DNA of 64,000 nucleotides from Henckelia pumila (GCF_033568475.1 NC_133123.1:130482930-130546929), one strand, 5' to 3'; counted from the stretch's first letter, positions 33,098 to 44,625 are shown. Numbers and translations: made by a program. The notes: a model not told the origin generated them from the letters alone.

Positions 33098-34371
33098 ATT
33101 TCGCCACTCAAAGAGGAGTATAGTCGGGCTATAGACTATAAATTTAGCGCTGACTGGGAGGCAACCCAGTGTTTTTGTTTTTTTTATTATGTTTTTGGTT
33201 TTTATTTTTGTTTTTATTTGATTATTGTTTCTTTCCCATGCCAGTTGGTCGTGCCCGCCGATAATCTAGACTGCTGATACCGTCCCAGAGGATACTGTCA
33301 AGAAGGAAGAGAATGCATCGAAAACCAGGGGAGTGTTATTTTTGTTTTCATTGTGTTTTTGTTTGTCTTGCATTCTGTTTATTGTTCTGAAGTATTGAGG
33401 ACAATGCTTTGGATAAGTATGGGGGGTAGACTAGTTTATCGCATTTGTGTGTTTGTTTTGCATCCGTTGTGTTTCGTATTTGTTTGCATATAGTGTGTTT
33501 TTGTTATTGTTTGCATTGCATGGGTCGGATGAGTCATAATAGCCAATGATGATGAAATTTATTTGAAAAAATTGATTTTTGAAAATTTTTTTGCTCTTGA
33601 CTTGACATGAGAAACTGTAGGTTGAACCGTGAATATTTTTAAGCACTAATGTTAGACCAGTGAATTGTAGCGAAAGATTTGATGAAGTTTCTGTCTGTTT
33701 GACCATTTCACGGCAATAGGTGGTTTGTGAATCTTGATTGTGTACTATGAATTTTGATGAGGCTCTAGTTTACACTTATGATCTTGGGCGCACCTAGAGA
33801 AAAAAATTTATATACAATTCCATCCGGGCCTTGAAAGGATTAAAATCCTAAAAAAAAAATTAAATTTAAGGCTAAGTATGCAGATTCAATGGGATTGATG
33901 CTCCATCCGGGCTATAGACGAGGGAATTAGAAAGAAAAAATAGAATGATTTTTCGTATCCTAGCAGTTATAGCTAAGTCAGCGGGTAATTATTGGGGCTA
34001 ATGCAATACCGGGTGCAAAATCCGGGGGTGTGTAATTCATTATCTCAAGGGAGGTGGGTATGTCTAGAGATCGTTGGAATGAATGGACACTTGAAAAGTG
34101 AAACTTGCACTGATTTGTCATAGGTCGCTAAGCAGATTTGAGACGAATTCGGTCTAAGTTGCATGAAACTGGAATGACATTTCACACACACACGTTTAAG
34201 TAAAACCGAAAGTGTATTATGAAAAGTTGAGAGCATGTCTGTGATTTTTGTTGGTAATTGAACTTCTCAGAGGCTGTGCACATTCATGACTTGTCCTTAC
34301 TTATGTTTTTGTTTGCATTTTGTTTTTGCATGTCTTGCTCGAGGGCGAGCAAGAGTTAAGTATGGGGGTGT
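33098..34371 (+). other. Element D 3' internal region without pol; PPT at its end
   Basis: It has a short conserved-looking hairpin (ACTGGG...CCCAGT near 33153-33172) and no coding potential that I can recognise. It ends in a purine tract, AAGTATGGGGGTGT, before the 3' LTR. Confidence 0.7.
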
Positions 34372-36059
34372 TGATAAGTGCAGTTTGTATGCATTAGTTT
34401 GTGATATTTTTATATATATTTTTGTGTGCATTCATATTATTTTTATGTGTTTTTATGTGTTTTAGTTCATGTGTGTGTATTTCACTTCCCCGGTTAATTT
34501 TGTAGGAAATTAGATTTTTTAAGAGCGAATAACAGAGCAGCCTTGATAGAAAAATCAAATTTAATTTTTGAGAGATTCAAATCAGATCTTCACCGTTCAG
34601 AATAAATTTCAAGATGTTTTGAAGCTGCTGTTCAAATTTCAGGTCAATCTGACGGCTAGATCTTAAAATATAAAATTTTCAAAATCATCGCTCGGATCAG
34701 TTGGAATGTTGCGCTGATGGTGAGTGTTGTAGCGCGTTAGCTCTTGATTTTGGCGTAGAAAGAGTGCTAACGCGCTTAAAACAAGGTGATTGGCGCATGA
34801 GGGAGTGCTAACGCACAAGAGAAGATGGGAATAGCTAAAACTAGCGCTAACAAGGAGGAATGAAGCGCGATAGCGCTGAGGAGAAAGCTATCGCGCATGT
34901 TCAGAAAATAAATAACGCGCGTGCGCGAGGGCATTATCTCGCACGCGCGCAAAAGAAAATTCCAGAGATTTGTGAGAACAAAGCGCGCGGGCGAGCTTCT
35001 ACTGCGCGCGCGCGAGAGAGGAAGTCTGAGTCACTGTTTTATATAACTGCGAGCGCGCGAGGACTCCAAGGCGCACGCGCGCATGTCGACGGGCCAGAAA
35101 ATTCCGAAAATTATATTTCAACTAGGAAATTAATTTTTAAGGCTTTCCAAACACTATAAATAGGAGTTTTTATTATTTTACAAGGGTTCGAGAATTTTAG
35201 AGGAGATTTCGAGAGGCGGCTACGGCACAGGCTTGGGAGATTTTTCTCTTCTCTTTTATTTTATTTTATTTGTCAATTCATGATTAAAACTTGGTTTTGA
35301 ATTATGAATTGTGAGTAGTTTTTATTTTTCGATCAAGGCTACGTGATTGGGCCAGACAATTTATGTAGAAAACTCGTTTGTTTATTTGAGATTTTTAGAC
35401 TTGATTTGATTTTATTAATTATCGAATTTATATTTGTCTTACAAATTTCTTGGCCAGTTATTTGTTTGCTTGTTAATCGATTCCAAGTCGACAGAGGAGG
35501 TTTCGATTTTGATCACTTCGATAATCAACATAGTGTAAAATTGACTAGAAATAGAATTTGGTTTCATTATGAGGTTTAGGTTTTTACTGAATTTTCACAG
35601 CAATTTATGCATTCAAATTTGATTAGAATTACGAAAGATTAGTTCATCAATATTTGAATAGGTTTGATTGTTCTAGAAATAGTCCTTCGAACAAATTAGG
35701 AAAATTCCCGTGAATTACGATTAAGTCTGATATCTTAGATTGACTGCTTGTTACACGAATTGTCTGGTACCTACGTGTGTCCTTGATCGAACATTTCCAA
35801 AATTTTAAGTAATTCAAAGTTTTCAACTGTGTTCTAATTTGCGTTCTAATTAATTTGATATTATTGCGATTTTATTATTTTTATCTAAAATCTGAAATCA
35901 TCTTTATTCATTAGTCTAGATTAAGTAGAGATAAATAGATTTTGGTAATCATATTTTTACAGCCCCTGTGGTTTCGACATCTGGACCTTAGTCCACTTTA
36001 TTATAATTTGACCTGGTTCGCTTGCCAGTAGAATTTATTCATACCGAAAAAGCCGGTCA
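34372..36059 (+). repeat. 3' LTR of element D (1688 bp)
   Basis: Same length as the 5' LTR, with about 25 differences by eye, many in CpG positions. It is followed by CTGAT (36060-36064). Confidence 0.94.
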
Positions 36060-36064
36060 CTGAT

Positions 36065-36140
36065 CAACTTCAGTGCTAGCTTGCTCAGTTGCAGGGATAA
36101 CTGGCGGTGTGTTTCTGTTTATCACTCGACGAGGACCCAT
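36065..36140 (-). pseudogene. Element C gag N-terminus
   Basis: On the minus strand an ATG at 36140 starts MGPRRVINRNTPPVIPATEQ, running up to the insertion of element D. It is the natural gag start: it lies after the leader, and the frame joins the piece ending at 29051 after removal of D and one CTGAT copy. Confidence 0.75.
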
Positions 36141-36420
36141 CTGATAATTAAAGTTAGGACACGAGATATCTCAATCGCTACAATCAGTGCTCTTACAACC
36201 GCTTGGAATACCGGATACCAGTCGATAACAGAAACAGTTATATCTCAAGTAGATCATGCTTTATAAATTAAATCACAAAACCATGTAATTCAATAATTCT
36301 AACAATAAAGCATGCTCGCATGGAATTAATTACACAGTTAAATAATTCAAACACATGCGAGGAGCCAAAACACGCAGACTCGATCTACCTCGCTCACTCT
36401 AGTTCGACCAAGAATCTTAA

Positions 36421-36433
36421 CTCTCTGATACCA
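36421..36433 (-). other. Primer binding site of element C
   Basis: On the minus strand TGGTATCAGAGAG lies a few bases after the 5' LTR (36439). Confidence 0.8.
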
Positions 36434-36438
36434 CTTAA

Positions 36439-38453
36439 TGTGAGACCTCGGTTCTAAACATCTAATTAAGGAGTAAACAATAATTAAGCAACCAAGATCT
36501 AAGAACTAAAAGCAAAGCAAAGGAAAAAAAAAATTTAAAGAGGGCCGCGCTCGGGCGGCCGAAAACCGCCGCTCGAGCGCGCCCTGGACAGAGGCGCTAT
36601 TGATCTCAGAGTGGGGTGCGCTCGGGCTGCTAAAAATTGCAGCTCGGGCACCCCCCTACAGCAGAAACAGAACAGCAGAAAAACATGCTTGCAACTCCAT
36701 CTAAAACTATTCCAATGCAATCCAAATCAACACATACATTAAAAAATGCAGTTCCTCCGATTAATACATGAAGTTATAGAGTTTAACAACTACTCCAAAA
36801 TAGAACATGCCATGATAACAACACGGCAAAGCTTGCATGTCAATACAACATAATAACGGAGTTCGATATCTAAACATGTTCTAACAACACTAAGTAGACA
36901 TGCTGACACGACTTCTAAACCGAGTCTCACTGCTACAACTTTCTCTTGGAGCTAACCATGCCTCTTCTAACTTGATCCTGCCCCACCTGTTGCCAAGTAC
37001 ACATACAAAACAAAGTAACAGCCGGATAACCGGTGAGAACAACATTCCCAGTAAAAGCAACATAACAATTTATACAACAATCAACATGCTTTCAATACAA
37101 CAATTAAATTAATAACAACGTAATGAATGCATGTCTTTTAAATCGGGATATCAATCTGATAAACGAGGGATTGCTGCTGTGCTTTTGGGATCCCGAGGAT
37201 AAGATCACGTAACAACTCACCGACCCTCCCAATCGAGGTGGTGCCATGTATCCCACTCCTCTAGACTTTGAGCAACCATAATGAGTATGCTAGCACTAGG
37301 CGAAATACTACAACCTAGGCCACTCAATCATAGTTCCCAAACGTCTAAACAAAAAGGGCGGTTCTGCCCGCTGAAAACAAGATTGGCTCAAGATGAATGC
37401 ATAACATAAATATAACACATAAGTCATTTAACAAAAGCCAATACAATCAAACAAGACACAAGTTCCTCATGCTAGAACAAGTGTAAATGCAAGTATGTGA
37501 TTTCAAAAAGGAAAAATCGAGAACCACAGTCCCGAGTATGCTATCCCGCTACGATGACTGCTTTTACCTTTCAATGCAGTAGCTCCCAAGTCTGGATACG
37601 CTACAAAGAGATTGTATCAAAGTCTAACCAATCTATACAACAACAAGGTAATGGTTCAAGGTAAACACTATACCGTTCTTCGTTCAAATCTCTGAAACGA
37701 TCAAACAGCTGCTAACTCAGGGCTTGGAAACTCCAAACGAATCTGTTCAGATACAAGAGATGATTGATCAATAACCACGATCAACTTACAAGCCAAGTTC
37801 ATAACTCAAAAACGGTTCGAAATCTCCAAAACTCAAACCGACGGCATAACGGCTATAACTGAACAAACCAATAACGCAGACAGCAGTTCAATACCGATAA
37901 CAACTCAATTCAATGCTAATACAACAACAACAAGACAAACCCAACAAATCACAAAATTGATTTTCGAAAATGGCTTCCTAAAATCATAACAATTCCGAAC
38001 GTCGCTCTATTTCAAAACCGACAGATAATAAACGATCAAAACTCTGTCAAGAACAACATACTCGAATCTATAACGATTCTAACAACATCCAAAAACTAGA
38101 ATGTATCGGATCGAAGAAGAACTTACGATATAACAGAGCTCTCACTGCAGTGATCACTAATCTGCCTTCAGAAATAAATTCCAACGGACGGATCGAGCTC
38201 GGAAGGAAATCTAAAAGCTCAAAACTCCAAAAGGGGCGGCTCTAATGGAGGTTCACGGTTGGAGAGGAAGATGGAGGCTTCTCCAATTAAAATCCATGTG
38301 TAGATAATATATAAAAATCAATATTTGCGTTTTAGTCCCTGAAATTTCCAAAATTTGCAAAAAGGACCCTGATCAAAATCAAACCGGCTCGAGAACTCTG
38401 CAATTTCCGATTAACTCAAATAAATTCATTTAAGATAAAAACGGGGCGTTACA
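36439..38453 (-). repeat. Right (5') LTR of element C (2015 bp)
   Basis: Pairs with 20610-22625. Hairpin pair at about 36538-36660; TATA-like box near 38305-38313 (minus strand). It is followed by CATTT (38454-38458). Confidence 0.93.
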
Positions 38454-38458
38454 CATTT

Positions 38459-38984
38459 GCTGAATCATCTGAGGACTATCAACCTGACGCTCGCCAACCT
38501 CATCCCAAAACAAAGGTGTACGACAACGGCATCCATAAAGAGCCTTAAATGGTGCCATGCCAATGCTGCGATGAAAACTATTGTTGTAGGCAAACTCCAC
38601 CAAGGGTAAATGATCATGCCACGCTGGACCAAAATCCATCACCGCCGCGCGAAGCATATCCTCTAGAGTGTGAATAGTACGCTCCGACTGTCCGTCCGTC
38701 TCTGGATGATAAGCCGTACTCAAGCTCAAAGTAGTACCATGGGCTCGCTGGAAACTACCCCAAAATCTTGAGGTGAATCTCGGATCTCTATCTCTGACAA
38801 TGCTCAACGGAATCCCATGCAATCGAACAATCTCCCGCACATACAATTGTGTCATCCTATCAAAGGTGTAATCGCGGTTATAGGGAAGAAAATGCGCTGA
38901 CTTCGACAACCGATCCACGACAACCCAAATAGCATCACATTTCCTGGAAGACATAGGCAAGTGGGTGACAAAGTCCATCGTCAC
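38459..38984 (-). pseudogene. Element B integrase core
   Basis: Integrase core with MDFVTHLP, RDRDPRF and [12 protein letters not shown]. It begins after a TGA at 38988-38990 (TGG to TGA, within PEWK-EHVTMDF) and is cut by element C after PQMIQQM. Note R for S in the usual SDRDPRF motif. Confidence 0.87.
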
Positions 38985-38990
38985 ATGCTC

Positions 38991-41471
38991 TCACTTCCAT
39001 TCAGGAATCTCTAAGCTGTGAAGTAACCCTCCGGGTCGTCTAAACTCTGCCTTGACCTGCTGACACACAAGGCATCGGGATACGAACTGATAAACGCTGC
39101 GCTTCATCCCTTTCCACCAAAATCGAGTGCGAAGATCCTTATACATCTTCATGATGCCTGGATGTACAGAGAATCGACTACGGTGAACTTGCGATAAGAT
39201 CTCATCCCTCAAAGTAGAATCCTCTGGTACCACAACTCGACCAGAAAGACACAACAGACCATCTCCCTGCAAATGGAAACCAGAAGTGTTATCACCCTCA
39301 GCCAGTCGGGCCAACTTCTGAGTCTTCAGATCAGAACTCTGAGCTTCTCGGATTCGTCTGTATAGCGCTGGCTCTGCAAGCATAGAAGAGACAGGAATCC
39401 CTTGTTGTTTTTTCTTATGACGGAACGTAAATCCCAAAGAACAACACTCCTCCACTGCCTTCGAAATTGAACTGGTACGAAGGGAACTCACATAAACCTT
39501 GCGACTAAGCGCATCAGCAACGGGATTTGAAGAACCTGGATGGTACTTGATCTCACAATCGTAATCCTTCAACAGATCCATCCAACGACGCTGCCGCACG
39601 TTCAACTCAGCCTGAGTGAACAGATACTTCAAACTCTTATGATCGGTGAAGATCTCGAATCGTTCTCCGTACAAATAGTGTCGCCATATCTTAAGAGCAA
39701 AGACAATGGCTGCTAGCTCTAAATCATGTACGGGATAGTTCTCCTCGTGAGTCTTCAGCTGTCTGGAGGCATAAGCGATCACGTGGCCATTCTGAGTCAA
39801 CACACACCCCAAACCCTGGAGAGAAGCATCAGTGAAGACTACAAAACCACCTGATCCAGACGGTAAAGCAAGAACTGGAGCTGTCGTCAGACCACGTCTC
39901 AACTCACGAAAACTGTCTTCACAAGCATCAGACCAGACGAAAGAAACGTCTTTCTTCGTCAACTGAGTCAAAGGCTTAGCTATCTGAGAGAAATTCTCCA
40001 CAAAACGACGATAGTATCCTGCTAAACCAAGGAAACTATGAATCTCAGAAGCTGTAGTCGAACGCGAGCAATTCAGAATAGCCTCTGTCTTGCTAGGATC
40101 AACAGATACGCCATCTTGAGAAATGACATGACCAAGGAACACAACTCGGTCAATCCAGAAGTCACACTTACTCAGCTTCGCGTACAGCTGTCTCTCCCTC
40201 AAGACCTGCAGTACAGTATAGAGATGGTAGGCATGCTCATCCATGCTGCGAGAATACACCAAAATGTCATCGATGAACACCACCACGAACTTATCCAGAA
40301 AGTCGCGGAAAACTCTGTTCATCAGATCCATAAAAACAGCTGGAGCATTCGTCAAACCAAACGGCATCACTAGAAACTCATATTGTCCATACCGCGTACG
40401 AAATGCTGTCTTAGGAACATCCTCTTGTCGAACTCGCAACTGATGATACCCAGACCGAAGATCAATCTTCGAATAGACAGAAGTACCCTGCAACTGATCA
40501 AAGAGATCATCTATCCGCGGAAGAGGATACTTATTCTTCACTGTCACTTGATTCAATTGGTGGTAATCGATACACAACCGCATTGAACCATCCTTCTTCT
40601 TGACAAATAGTACTGGGGCTCCCCATGGCGAAACGCTAGGTCTAATATAACCCTTATCAAGAAGATCTTGTAATTGCTTCTGCAGCTCTTTCATTTCTGA
40701 CGGTGCCAATTGGTAAGGAGTTCTTGAAATTGGTGTAGTCCCTGGCACTAACTCAATGCCAAACTCAATCTCTCTTACTGGTGGCAAGCCTGGAATCTCC
40801 TCCGAAAACACATCTGGAAAGTCACGAACCACTGGTATCTCTTGGATATCTGGCTCTCCTAAGGATGCGTCAATGGCGTAGATAAGGTAGCCTTCCCCGC
40901 CAGACTCTAAAGCATGTCGGGCCTTCAAAGCTGAAACCACTGGCATCGGGGGTCGTGCTCCCTCACCATAGAAATACCATGACTCGTCATCCTCTGGACG
41001 AAACTGGACAAACCTCTGATAGCAATCCACTATCGCTCGGTAGGTAGTCAATAGATCTATCCCAATTATGCAATCGAAATCCTCCATCGCTAGAATCATT
41101 AGGTTAGCACTAAGATGATGTCCCTCAAAATCCAAAACACAACCCCCAACTAGACGCTTGGCTAAAACCTCGCTCCCCATAGGAGTAGAAACCACTAGCA
41201 ACACGTCTAAAGGAATAAATGGCAATCTATACTTCTTAGCGAAACGTGCTGAGACAAAAGAATATGATGCACCGGTATCAATTAAAACATATGCAGGAAA
41301 ACCACATAAACTACAGATACCTGCAATCATCCGATCGTTGTCAGCCTCTGCCTGCTCCTGGTTAAGCGCAAAGACCTGACCCTGGGTACGTGGCCTCAAA
41401 GAAGAATGACCCCGAGAAGGAGTCTGAGTAGGCTGTCTCTGAGACTGCTGCGGATGCTGGCGCTGCTGCAA
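38991..41471 (-). CDS. Element B protease-RT-RNase H-integrase N-part (long open frame)
   Basis: An 826-residue open frame on the minus strand, in order: Q-rich gag tail, protease [11 protein letters not shown] with [17 protein letters not shown] and the FIDD active site, RNase H with [14 protein letters not shown], and the integrase HHCC zinc site with [16 protein letters not shown], ending at a TGA at 38988. It is almost complete, far better kept than A. A TAG at 41478 separates it from gag. RT, protease and RNase H motifs look intact. As the element is split by C, it cannot be expressed whole. Confidence 0.9.
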   Translation of the reverse strand: MQQRQHPQQSQRQPTQTPSRGHSSLRPRTQGQVFALNQEQAEADNDRMIAGICSLCGFPAYVLIDTGASYSFVSARFAKKYRLPFIPLDVLLVVSTPMGSEVLAKRLVGGCVLDFEGHHLSANLMILAMEDFDCIIGIDLLTTYRAIVDCYQRFVQFRPEDDESWYFYGEGARPPMPVVSALKARHALESGGEGYLIYAIDASLGEPDIQEIPVVRDFPDVFSEEIPGLPPVREIEFGIELVPGTTPISRTPYQLAPSEMKELQKQLQDLLDKGYIRPSVSPWGAPVLFVKKKDGSMRLCIDYHQLNQVTVKNKYPLPRIDDLFDQLQGTSVYSKIDLRSGYHQLRVRQEDVPKTAFRTRYGQYEFLVMPFGLTNAPAVFMDLMNRVFRDFLDKFVVVFIDDILVYSRSMDEHAYHLYTVLQVLRERQLYAKLSKCDFWIDRVVFLGHVISQDGVSVDPSKTEAILNCSRSTTASEIHSFLGLAGYYRRFVENFSQIAKPLTQLTKKDVSFVWSDACEDSFRELRRGLTTAPVLALPSGSGGFVVFTDASLQGLGCVLTQNGHVIAYASRQLKTHEENYPVHDLELAAIVFALKIWRHYLYGERFEIFTDHKSLKYLFTQAELNVRQRRWMDLLKDYDCEIKYHPGSSNPVADALSRKVYVSSLRTSSISKAVEECCSLGFTFRHKKKQQGIPVSSMLAEPALYRRIREAQSSDLKTQKLARLAEGDNTSGFHLQGDGLLCLSGRVVVPEDSTLRDEILSQVHRSRFSVHPGIMKMYKDLRTRFWWKGMKRSVYQFVSRCLVCQQVKAEFRRPGGLLHSLEIPEWK

Positions 41472-41477
41472 ATACTG

Positions 41478-42434
41478 CTACTGGAAAGGTGGCTGCTGGT
41501 ACTGAGTTGGCTGAACAGATGCCTGAGAACCTCCAGAACCACTAGCTGCCCCAATCAGCATAGGACAATCTCTCTTCATGTGACCCTCCTGGCCACACTG
41601 AAAACATGCAGTGGTCGATCGACCACACTGCCCTGGCGGATGTCTGCGTCGGCACTGAGTACACCGGTTCGGTCTCTGTCCACCAAAACGATGCACCCCA
41701 CCAGATCCAGATAAAGAAGAAGAAGTACCCCCTGGCCTCTTGAAGAACTGTCCTCTCGGACCCAAAGGACTAGAGCTCGCTGGCCTGGAAGAAGAAGAGA
41801 AAAGTCCCCTGTTTCTCCGAATACTGTCCTCGGCCTGGCGACAACGGTCCACCAAATCCTCGTAAGTCCCATCGCCGCCCACAGCAACCATACGATGAAT
41901 GTCAGGGTTCAACCCCTGAAGGAAATGATCAAACTTCGTCCTAGAACTATTAGCAATATGAGGACAAAAGGGTAGCAGATCAAAAAACTTCTGCTGGTAC
42001 TCCTCGATCGTCATCGTCCCCTATCGCAAACTCAACAACTCGCTGGCTTTCGCCTGACGAAGAGCTGGAGGAAAGTAAAATCTCTGATAGGCAGTACGGA
42101 ACTCCACCCAAGTAGCTGCACCTCTAGCTGCTATGAACGGTGCGAAAGTAGATCTCCACCACTTCCTCGCCCTGCCCTCAAGCATAAAGGCAAGGATCTC
42201 CATCCTATCCTCAGCCGTGCAACGGAACTCCTGGAAGCACTGTTCCATCCTCTCCATCCAATCCTCCGCCACTTCGGCTGTCTCACCACCCGTCAAAGGC
42301 TTCGGGCTGACTTCCTTAAACCTACGCATGCTGACTCGCCTGCGCTCCTCGGGCTGTCCCCGACGTCTACGATCATCTGGATCGCCCCAACGACCGCCGT
42401 CTACGCTACCGTGACTCTCGTCGTAATCTGCCAT
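41478..42434 (-). pseudogene. Element B gag with two in-frame TAG codons
   Basis: Gag starts at 42434 (MADYDESHG) with AEDWMERMEQCFQEFRC and the WRSTFAPF segment. It stops at a TAG at 42021-42023 after LSLR, continues in the same frame as GTMTIEEYQQKFFDLL, has the knuckle CFQCGQEGHMKRDC, and meets a second TAG at 41478-41480 between Gln codons. Both stops differ from CAG by one C-to-T. The first is shared with element A. Confidence 0.88.
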
Positions 42435-42492
42435 CTGTTACATAAGAACAGATAATTACTTAATCCGCTTTACAATATTCCCAGTGCAATGC

Positions 42493-42507
42493 GTGGCTCT
42501 GATACCA
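42493..42507 (-). other. Primer binding site of element B
   Basis: On the minus strand TGGTATCAGAGCCAC lies a few bases after the 5' LTR. Confidence 0.8.
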
Positions 42508-42511
42508 AAAA

Positions 42512-44021
42512 TGTAGTGACCCAACCCGGATCCACTACTTAATTAGAGTTATAGTAAAAGCGCACGCAAATAAAGCTTACAGCGTAAAGAGCGGATAATT
42601 AAAATACAACAAATCCAATCGGCAGAATACAACCGACGCTATCACAAGTGTATAAATACTGTTATACAACCAAATCGAAGGTTCAGGGTAAATAAATCCA
42701 TACCCTCTACAACCTCGCACTCCCAAAGCTCAATCCTGCTGAGAGCCGCCTGGACCGTCCAGCCTCAAACCTGCCCCGCCATAAGGTACACAATACCCAA
42801 ATACAGGGGCGTGAGCTAGAACGCTCAATACAAAGCAATGATATAAATACAAATATGCGCACACAAATGATTTAAAACTCAAGTGAAAACACTTGCTCAT
42901 GGCGCCGGGAATATACAGCACCGGCTAGAGAGCTACTCCGCAGGGTACTCGTATATTCCATATCAGGGCTGAGCCAACCCCATCCTGACCCGAATCCAAA
43001 ATAGGATACAAGTCCCATATGGAAACTGTCATACCTGACTCAAGTCCAAAATGAGATCATTGTTCCCTATGGAGACTGTCAATGACTCACATCTCTCCGG
43101 ATGCAGTCACACGTAAAATCATGTATGTGCTAAGACGGTAAAACATGCTAAAACATGATAAAAAATATAGCACATACTCATGCAACATATAAGCAAATAT
43201 ATCATGCCGGCTATCTCGGTCAGTACTTACGTACCTCTAACACTGCTTGTCAAACCTAGCTCTGCTGGCCTAGACTCCAAGCCTACTAGTCCAGTCTACT
43301 AGCTACTACAATTCAAATATCCATGCATCAACAATTTAGCTCTAAAAGCCTTAACTAAACTATTGCATACTCCTAAATATTTTTAGGATGCCAAAGTTAT
43401 ACCTGCGTCCGTCGTTAGCCCTTTGCTGAAGATAGCCTCAAAATTAGTCCGTAGCTCCGCGACGACGTCTAGATCACTAAGCCACTTTCGGATTCTCCGT
43501 AGGACGCCTAGATCTCCCTAGATCTGAGTTAGAAGGCTTAGAAATCGAGAGAGAAGAGAGGAAATTGGTGTGAGAAATGAATTCTCGGACCCTCTATTTA
43601 TAGGCAACGTTCGGAGCCTCCGAACCCGGTTCGGATCATCCGAACACGATCGAAACCTCCGATCGCACCTTCGGAGCATCTAATCGCTCAATATTACGTC
43701 AGCCATGATGTCACCTTGCTGACATAAGCAATGACGTGTGCCCTAGTCCAGATCGGAGCTTCCGATCTTGCCGACGGAGCGTCCGATCTCGTTCGGAGCC
43801 TCTGATCTTGGCACGGAGCTTCCGATCCACTTCGGATCGTCTGAACTCCTCTTCGGACCGTCCAATCCTGCTGAATCAATTCAACTAATTCGAGTGCTCT
43901 GAATCCATTTCTGAAGTCAATTGTCTCAACAGGAACTTACTTAATCATGTTTTACTTAATCTAAACATGACCACGTGATTAATTACTCATTAATTACTAA
44001 TTAGAAATGCGAGTTACTACA
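42512..44021 (-). repeat. Right (5') LTR of element B (1510 bp)
   Basis: Pairs with 18459-19968. TATA box at 43595-43602 (minus strand); half-site array at about 43612-43865. It is followed by CCTGG (44022-44026). Confidence 0.94.
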
Positions 44022-44026
44022 CCTGG

Positions 44027-44439
44027 ACTAAAGGTCACGAAGATTGCCGGCCTGCTTACGACGGATTAAGGGCGGCAAGGGCGGCAGATTGGAGATTGGG
44101 TTAGGGCACCACGAGAAATCTTAGTTTGAGAATGAATGTAGGAAAAGACTTACGTTTACTAGATATTAGATTTAATTTAATTTTTTTAAATAAAAAATTA
44201 AAGACAACATTTTTATTCAAATTGTTGTCTTCTTATCTTAAAAAAATTCAGAAAGACAACATTTTTAACAAAAATTGTTGTCAATGAGCGTCTTTTTTAA
44301 AATTTGTTGTCTTCAATTTTAAAAAAACTCTCAAAGACAACAGTTTTTGTTAAAATTGTTGTTAAAAGATAAAAGACAACGGTTTATCCTTAAAAATGTT
44401 GTCTTTTTACTGTTGTTAATTCAGGATTTTCTTGTAGTG
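44027..44439. mobile_element. Right end of a CACTA (En/Spm) transposon
   Basis: It ends with GGATTTTCTTGTAGTG, the reverse complement of the canonical plant CACTA terminus CACTACAAGAAAATCC. The last 240 bp hold repeated AAAGACAAC / GTTGTCTT motifs in both orientations (near 44203, 44228, 44261, 44296, 44333, 44377, 44396), like CACTA subterminal repeats. The left terminus is not visible in the window. The next three bases are AAA, a possible 3-bp target duplication. Confidence 0.78.
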
Positions 44440-44557
44440 AAAGGACTAAAATTGCCAAAAAAAAATAAAGATAGAGGACTAAAACTGAAATTTGAAAATA
44501 TAAAGGACTAAAATCGCAAAGTGACAAACATAAAGGACCAAAAAAGCAATTTTTCCT
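44440..44557. mobile_element. One arm of a MITE, interrupted by the CACTA element
   Basis: Closely matches, in reverse complement, the left arm of the MITE in intron 4 of the LHT-like gene (52655-52760), with the same series of GGACTAAAA blocks. Only one arm is present next to the CACTA end. Confidence 0.65.
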
Positions 44558-44625
44558 TTAATGTAATAATACAATTTACTATTAAAATATATTTCGCGTA
44601 CAACAAATATTAATATAAAATAATT

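Larger units (their letters stand above)
29057..36059 (+). mobile_element. Athila-like element D with gag-protease only (non-autonomous)
   Basis: Plus-strand LTR element of 7003 bp. LTRs are 29057-30744 and 34372-36059, both 1688 bp, TGATAAGTGC...CCGGTCA, TSD CTGAT at 29052-29056 and 36060-36064. The PBS TGGCGCCGTTGCCGGGGA is the Asp-tRNA type common in Athila/Tat elements. The 3627-bp internal region has one long ORF for gag plus aspartic protease and then about 1.27 kb with no RT, RNase H or integrase. It resembles the gag-only elements described as TR-GAG. LTRs differ at about 25 sites by eye (about 1.5%). Confidence 0.93.
20610..38453 (-). mobile_element. Ty3/gypsy element C, host of two further insertions
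   Basis: Minus-strand gypsy element inserted in the integrase of B. LTRs are 20610-22625 (2016 bp) and 36439-38453 (2015 bp), TGTGAGACC...CGTTACA, with TSD CATTT at 20605-20609 and 38454-38458. PBS at 36421-36433 (Met type). Gag-pol is present but carries a stop and frameshifts, and is split by a solo LTR (F) and by element D. LTRs differ at about 30 sites by eye (about 1.5%), younger than B, as the nesting requires. Confidence 0.94.
18459..44021 (-). mobile_element. Ty3/gypsy chromovirus-like element B, split by nested elements
   Basis: Minus-strand gypsy element related to A. Both LTRs are 1510 bp (18459-19968 and 42512-44021), TG...CA, with TSD CCTGG at 18454-18458 and 44022-44026. A Met-type PBS is at 42493-42507 and a PPT at 19969-19981. 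Gag-pol is split by element C at 38453/20610. Its own length without insertions is about 7.7 kb. The coding sequence has only a few stops (two TAG in gag, one TGA in pol) and no frameshift that I found. LTRs differ by about 3% by eye. The tail with VQWKCRGTEEATWE is chromodomain-like. Confidence 0.94.
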
